From Amaricoccus macauensis_A (lineage in GTDB: Bacteria; Pseudomonadota; Alphaproteobacteria; Rhodobacterales; Rhodobacteraceae), in contig NZ_JBNAFY010000001.1 of NCBI RefSeq assembly GCF_049800915.1, positions 62,001 to 126,000 of the forward strand: DNA of 64,000 nt, in the 5' to 3' direction. Below are positions 61,585 to 64,000 of the stretch, one piece after another; within the stretch, counting starts at the first letter, position 1; each line of letters starts with the position of its first letter. The position numbers and the translations under genes were made by a program. A model generated the notes under the pieces. It ran no database searches. It was not told the DNA's origin and saw nothing but the letters and a program-made list of their open reading frames with translations.

Positions 61585-62634
61585 TCACTCCGAAGCGGTG
61601 TCGCCGAGACCGAAGAAGGCTGCGATGGCGGATGTCGAGCAGATGTCGGCGTCGCGGATGAAGGGGTCGCCGGACATGCCGCAAGGCGCACCCATGGCAT
61701 CCGGGTCGATCGGCGTGGCGTGGGCGAAACCGGGCAGGGCATAGAGCTCGACCAGAATTTCGCCCTCGGGGTTGGCATATGCCGCACGCAAAGCGACTCC
61801 GAGATCCCGCTGTTCGTCGGGTAGGGCATCGATCCGGTGAACATCCGTCCACTGCTCAACGAGTTCCCGTGCGTTGGGCGGATCGACGGTGCCATCCGCA
61901 TCGCCCTGCCAGATCGAGACACGGGGCCAGGGCCCGGTGAAACCGGCTGGTGCAGCGGCGCGGACCAGATCGCCCCATTCCTCGGGAGAGCGGTCGGGGG
62001 CAGGGTTGCTAGGCAGGAACGGAAAAGAGATGCCACAGGCCTCCGGGGCGGTGGCCGTGCGGGTGCCGCAACGGTAGGGAAGCCCCGCGATGATCGCACC
62101 GGAGGAGAAAACCTCCGGGTAGGTCGCCAGCATCACCGCGGTCATGCCGCCGCCGGCGGAGAGGCCGTTGACGAAGATGCGGTCCTCGTCGATTTCCATG
62201 TCTTCGACCGCTGTGGAGATCATCTGGCGGATGGAGAGCGCCTCGCCGCTGTCGCGCGTCGAGTCGCGGACTTCGGCGAAGTTGAAGCAGGACGTGGGAT
62301 GGTTGCGTCCGTTGGGATCGAAGATCGGACCGGGACCGAGCTGCTGTTCGGGGAAGAGAAGCGCGAAACCGCCCCTGTCCGCTTCCGCCTGCCAGCCGCT
62401 ATGCTCGAAATAGCCCGGAGCGGACTGGTTGCAGCCGTGAAGGACCACGACCAGAGGCGCACCTTCGCCCAGCCTAGCGGGCCGGTAGGAATACATGCGC
62501 AGATTGCCGGGGTTCGACCCAAAATCTTGTGTCTCGGAAAAGGTGCCGGAGATTGCGGCCGGCGCCGTGGAAAGGGAGGCGAGACATGCGAACGCGAGCG
62601 GACTCGCGGCGAAAGGTAATCTCGAGAACATCAT
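61585..62634 (-). CDS. secreted PHB depolymerase/feruloyl-esterase family hydrolase
   Basis: Extracellular or periplasmic alpha/beta hydrolase of about 349 residues. The signal peptide covers about 1-28. The lipase box is GLSAGGGM, and the oxyanion segment VVLHGCNQSAPGYFEHSGW matches the LpqC/PHB-depolymerase esterases. Cysteines in RCGTRTATAPEACG suggest a disulfide. Start at 62634 or the next ATG (62631), with GGAG upstream. Monocistronic. Substrate could be short polyhydroxyalkanoates or feruloyl esters. Confidence 0.88.
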   Translation of the reverse strand: MMFSRLPFAASPLAFACLASLSTAPAAISGTFSETQDFGSNPGNLRMYSYRPARLGEGAPLVVVLHGCNQSAPGYFEHSGWQAEADRGGFALLFPEQQLGPGPIFDPNGRNHPTSCFNFAEVRDSTRDSGEALSIRQMISTAVEDMEIDEDRIFVNGLSAGGGMTAVMLATYPEVFSSGAIIAGLPYRCGTRTATAPEACGISFPFLPSNPAPDRSPEEWGDLVRAAAPAGFTGPWPRVSIWQGDADGTVDPPNARELVEQWTDVHRIDALPDEQRDLGVALRAAYANPEGEILVELYALPGFAHATPIDPDAMGAPCGMSGDPFIRDADICSTSAIAAFFGLGDTASE

Positions 62635-63032
62635 TCGGCTCCAAGGGATCGGTGCAAATGGCAGAGGGGAATCACTGGGAAATCCTGTGCCGCGCCCGTC
62701 CAATTCGGGCTTCGACACGGGTAAAAGGATAGCGCAGGGGCTTCTGATCGCAAACCGATTTCGATTTCCCCCAGCCGTGAGGCCTCTGTGCCACCTGACC
62801 CTGCGGTGCAGTGAAAACAGGACTTTTCGCCTTTAACGGGAATCGTTTGCTAACAATCTACTAACAGCAGGTTGTGGACACATTGCTGTCAACCACAATA
62901 TGTGGTCGCAATGCGCAATAAATCCGTTGCGACTCGGAGCGCTTTGGCATTGTTTGGTGGCAGGCCGCAGGACGGCAACTAGATATGGTGCCGCTCACTA
63001 GATGCACCCAGAACAAGACCAAGGAGCATGAG
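62635..63032. other. divergent region upstream of nrdJ
   Basis: About 400 bp without a gene, shared by the promoters of the esterase and nrdJ. It contains the ACCACAATATGTGGT palindrome and AAGGAG before nrdJ. Direct CTAACA repeats at 62850 and 62861 are also present. Confidence 0.6.
62892..62906. promoter_or_regulatory. NrdR-box-like palindrome upstream of nrdJ
   Basis: ACCACA and TGTGGT form a perfect dyad around ATA, resembling NrdR boxes that repress ribonucleotide reductase genes. NrdR normally uses two boxes about three turns apart. A degenerate TTGTGGACA about 28 bp upstream could be the partner. Confidence 0.6.
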
Positions 63033-64000
63033 ATGAAGATCGAGCGCAGGTTCACCACGGAAGACAGCGGGGCATACGGTCGGATCGCGTTCAAGACAAC
63101 CGCGTCGGAGATCCGCAACCCGGACGGATCGGTGGTGTTTTCGCTCAAGGACCTGAGCGTTCCGGAGGGCTGGAGCCAGGTTGCAGCGGACGTGCTCGCA
63201 CAGAAATACTTCCGCAAGGCCGGCGTTCCCGCACGCCTGAAGAAGGTGCGCGAGAAAGGCGTTCCCGAGTTCCTGTGGCGCTCCGTGCCCGACGAGAAGA
63301 AGCTCGCAGAACTGCCGGAAGCCGAGCGCTATGTCGGCGAAACGAGTGCGGCGCAGGTCTTCGACCGGCTTGCAGGCGCCTGGGCCTACTGGGGCTGGAA
63401 GGGCGGATACTTCACGACCGAGGCCGATGCGAAGGCCTATTACGACGAGATGCGCTACACGCTGGCGGCCCAGATGGGTGCGCCGAACAGCCCGCAGTGG
63501 TTCAACACCGGACTGCACTGGGCCTATGGCATCGACGGTCCGGCACAGGGCCACTACTATGTCGATTACCAGACCGGCGAACTGACGAAATCCGCTTCCG
63601 CCTATGAGCATCCGCAGCCCCATGCCTGCTTCATCCAGTCGGTCCAGGATGACCTGGTGAACGACGGCGGCATCATGGATCTCTGGACCCGCGAGGCGCG
63701 GCTCTTCAAATACGGTTCCGGCACCGGCACCAACTTCTCGTCGCTGCGCGCAGAGAACGAGAAGCTCGGTGGCGGCGGAAAGTCGTCGGGCCTGATGTCC
63801 TTCCTCAAGATCGGCGACCGGGCGGCGGGCGCGATCAAGTCGGGCGGCACCACGCGCCGCGCGGCGAAAATGGTGATCTGCGACATGGATCACCCCGACA
63901 TCGAGGACTTCATCTCCTGGAAGGTGCTCGAGGAGCAGAAGGTCGCGAGCCTCGTTGCCGGTTCCAAGATCCACCGCGAGCGGCTGGCCGCGATCCTTGA
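63033..64000 (+). CDS. nrdJ: B12-dependent ribonucleotide reductase, 5' part
   Basis: Class II (adenosylcobalamin) ribonucleotide reductase that makes dNTPs with or without oxygen. The gene runs off the window after 322 codons; full-length alphaproteobacterial NrdJ has about 1200 residues. The visible N-terminus includes RRFTTEDSGAYGRIAFKTT, AQMGAPNSPQWFNTGLHWAYG, HPQPHACFIQSVQDD and KYGSGTGTNFSSLR, which are conserved in NrdJ. ATG 63033 has AAGGAG six bases upstream. An NrdR-like box lies 127 bp before the start. Confidence 0.95.
   Translation, partial: MKIERRFTTEDSGAYGRIAFKTTASEIRNPDGSVVFSLKDLSVPEGWSQVAADVLAQKYFRKAGVPARLKKVREKGVPEFLWRSVPDEKKLAELPEAERYVGETSAAQVFDRLAGAWAYWGWKGGYFTTEADAKAYYDEMRYTLAAQMGAPNSPQWFNTGLHWAYGIDGPAQGHYYVDYQTGELTKSASAYEHPQPHACFIQSVQDDLVNDGGIMDLWTREARLFKYGSGTGTNFSSLRAENEKLGGGGKSSGLMSFLKIGDRAAGAIKSGGTTRRAAKMVICDMDHPDIEDFISWKVLEEQKVASLVAGSKIHRERLAAIL

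Overview
The window looks like chromosomal DNA of a marine alphaproteobacterium of the Rhodobacterales (roseobacter-like). Supporting signs are high GC, a circularly permuted two-piece ssrA with tag ANDNYAPVRVAA, RNase E with a long insertion in its S1 domain, flavin-dependent thymidylate synthase ThyX, B12-dependent ribonucleotide reductase NrdJ, the alphaproteobacterial flagellar set fliF-fliH-fliN-fliP-fliG opposite fliL-DUF6468-like-motE-motA, and genes for methylated amines and organosulfonates (tdm, tmoXVW, xsc). The placement rests on gene content and recognised families, not on a search.

Layout. 0.3-9.3 kb: a tdm-tmoX-tmoV-tmoW operon (TMAO uptake and demethylation) on the minus strand, a divergent LacI regulator with a twin operator, then xsc. 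9.4-14 kb: a secreted orphan, dapA and a soluble lytic transglycosylase. 14-16.5 kb: a two-gene (split) membrane quinoprotein dehydrogenase. 16.5-18.1 kb: a RidA gene between inverted copies of a 41-bp palindromic element, then a small orphan. 18.1-22.8 kb: two LysR genes with a VOC protein, an EamA exporter and an MFS exporter. 22.8-26.6 kb: a 1266-residue nucleotidase/nuclease fusion. 27-29.1 kb: thyX, a glyoxalase-like gene and a DUF1194 protein. 29.5-37.5 kb: ssrA, rne, a class A PBP and prfB. 37.6-39.8 kb: a GAF histidine kinase and a DUF2189 membrane protein. 39.8-50.1 kb: flagellar and motor genes. 50.2 kb: tRNA-Ser(CGA). 50.7-57.5 kb: a GH63 hydrolase with a complete ABC sugar importer and a LacI regulator. 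57.6-61.5 kb: carA, a yqeY-like gene, an LDH2-type dehydrogenase and an aldose epimerase. 61.6-64 kb: a secreted PHB-depolymerase-like esterase and the 5' part of nrdJ, cut by the window edge.

How the genes work together. Two catabolic units each pair an ABC importer with one intracellular enzyme and a divergent LacI repressor. The first takes up a quaternary or N-oxide amine and demethylates it with folate. The second probably imports a glucosyl- or mannosyl-glycerate-type solute and hydrolyses it. Both importer operons carry a perfect 10-bp hairpin just after the binding-protein gene, a layout expected to raise the binding-protein level. Most of the remainder is core housekeeping and motility.

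The most unusual sequence feature is a set of 3'-flanking arrays. TATGG is repeated with an exact 11-nt period, four times after dapA and five times after the aldose epimerase, in the sense orientation of the upstream gene. A related, less regular array follows thyX. I know no named element of this kind. Codon and base composition also seem to shift in blocks along the window, with the core and motility genes less GC-biased than their flanks.
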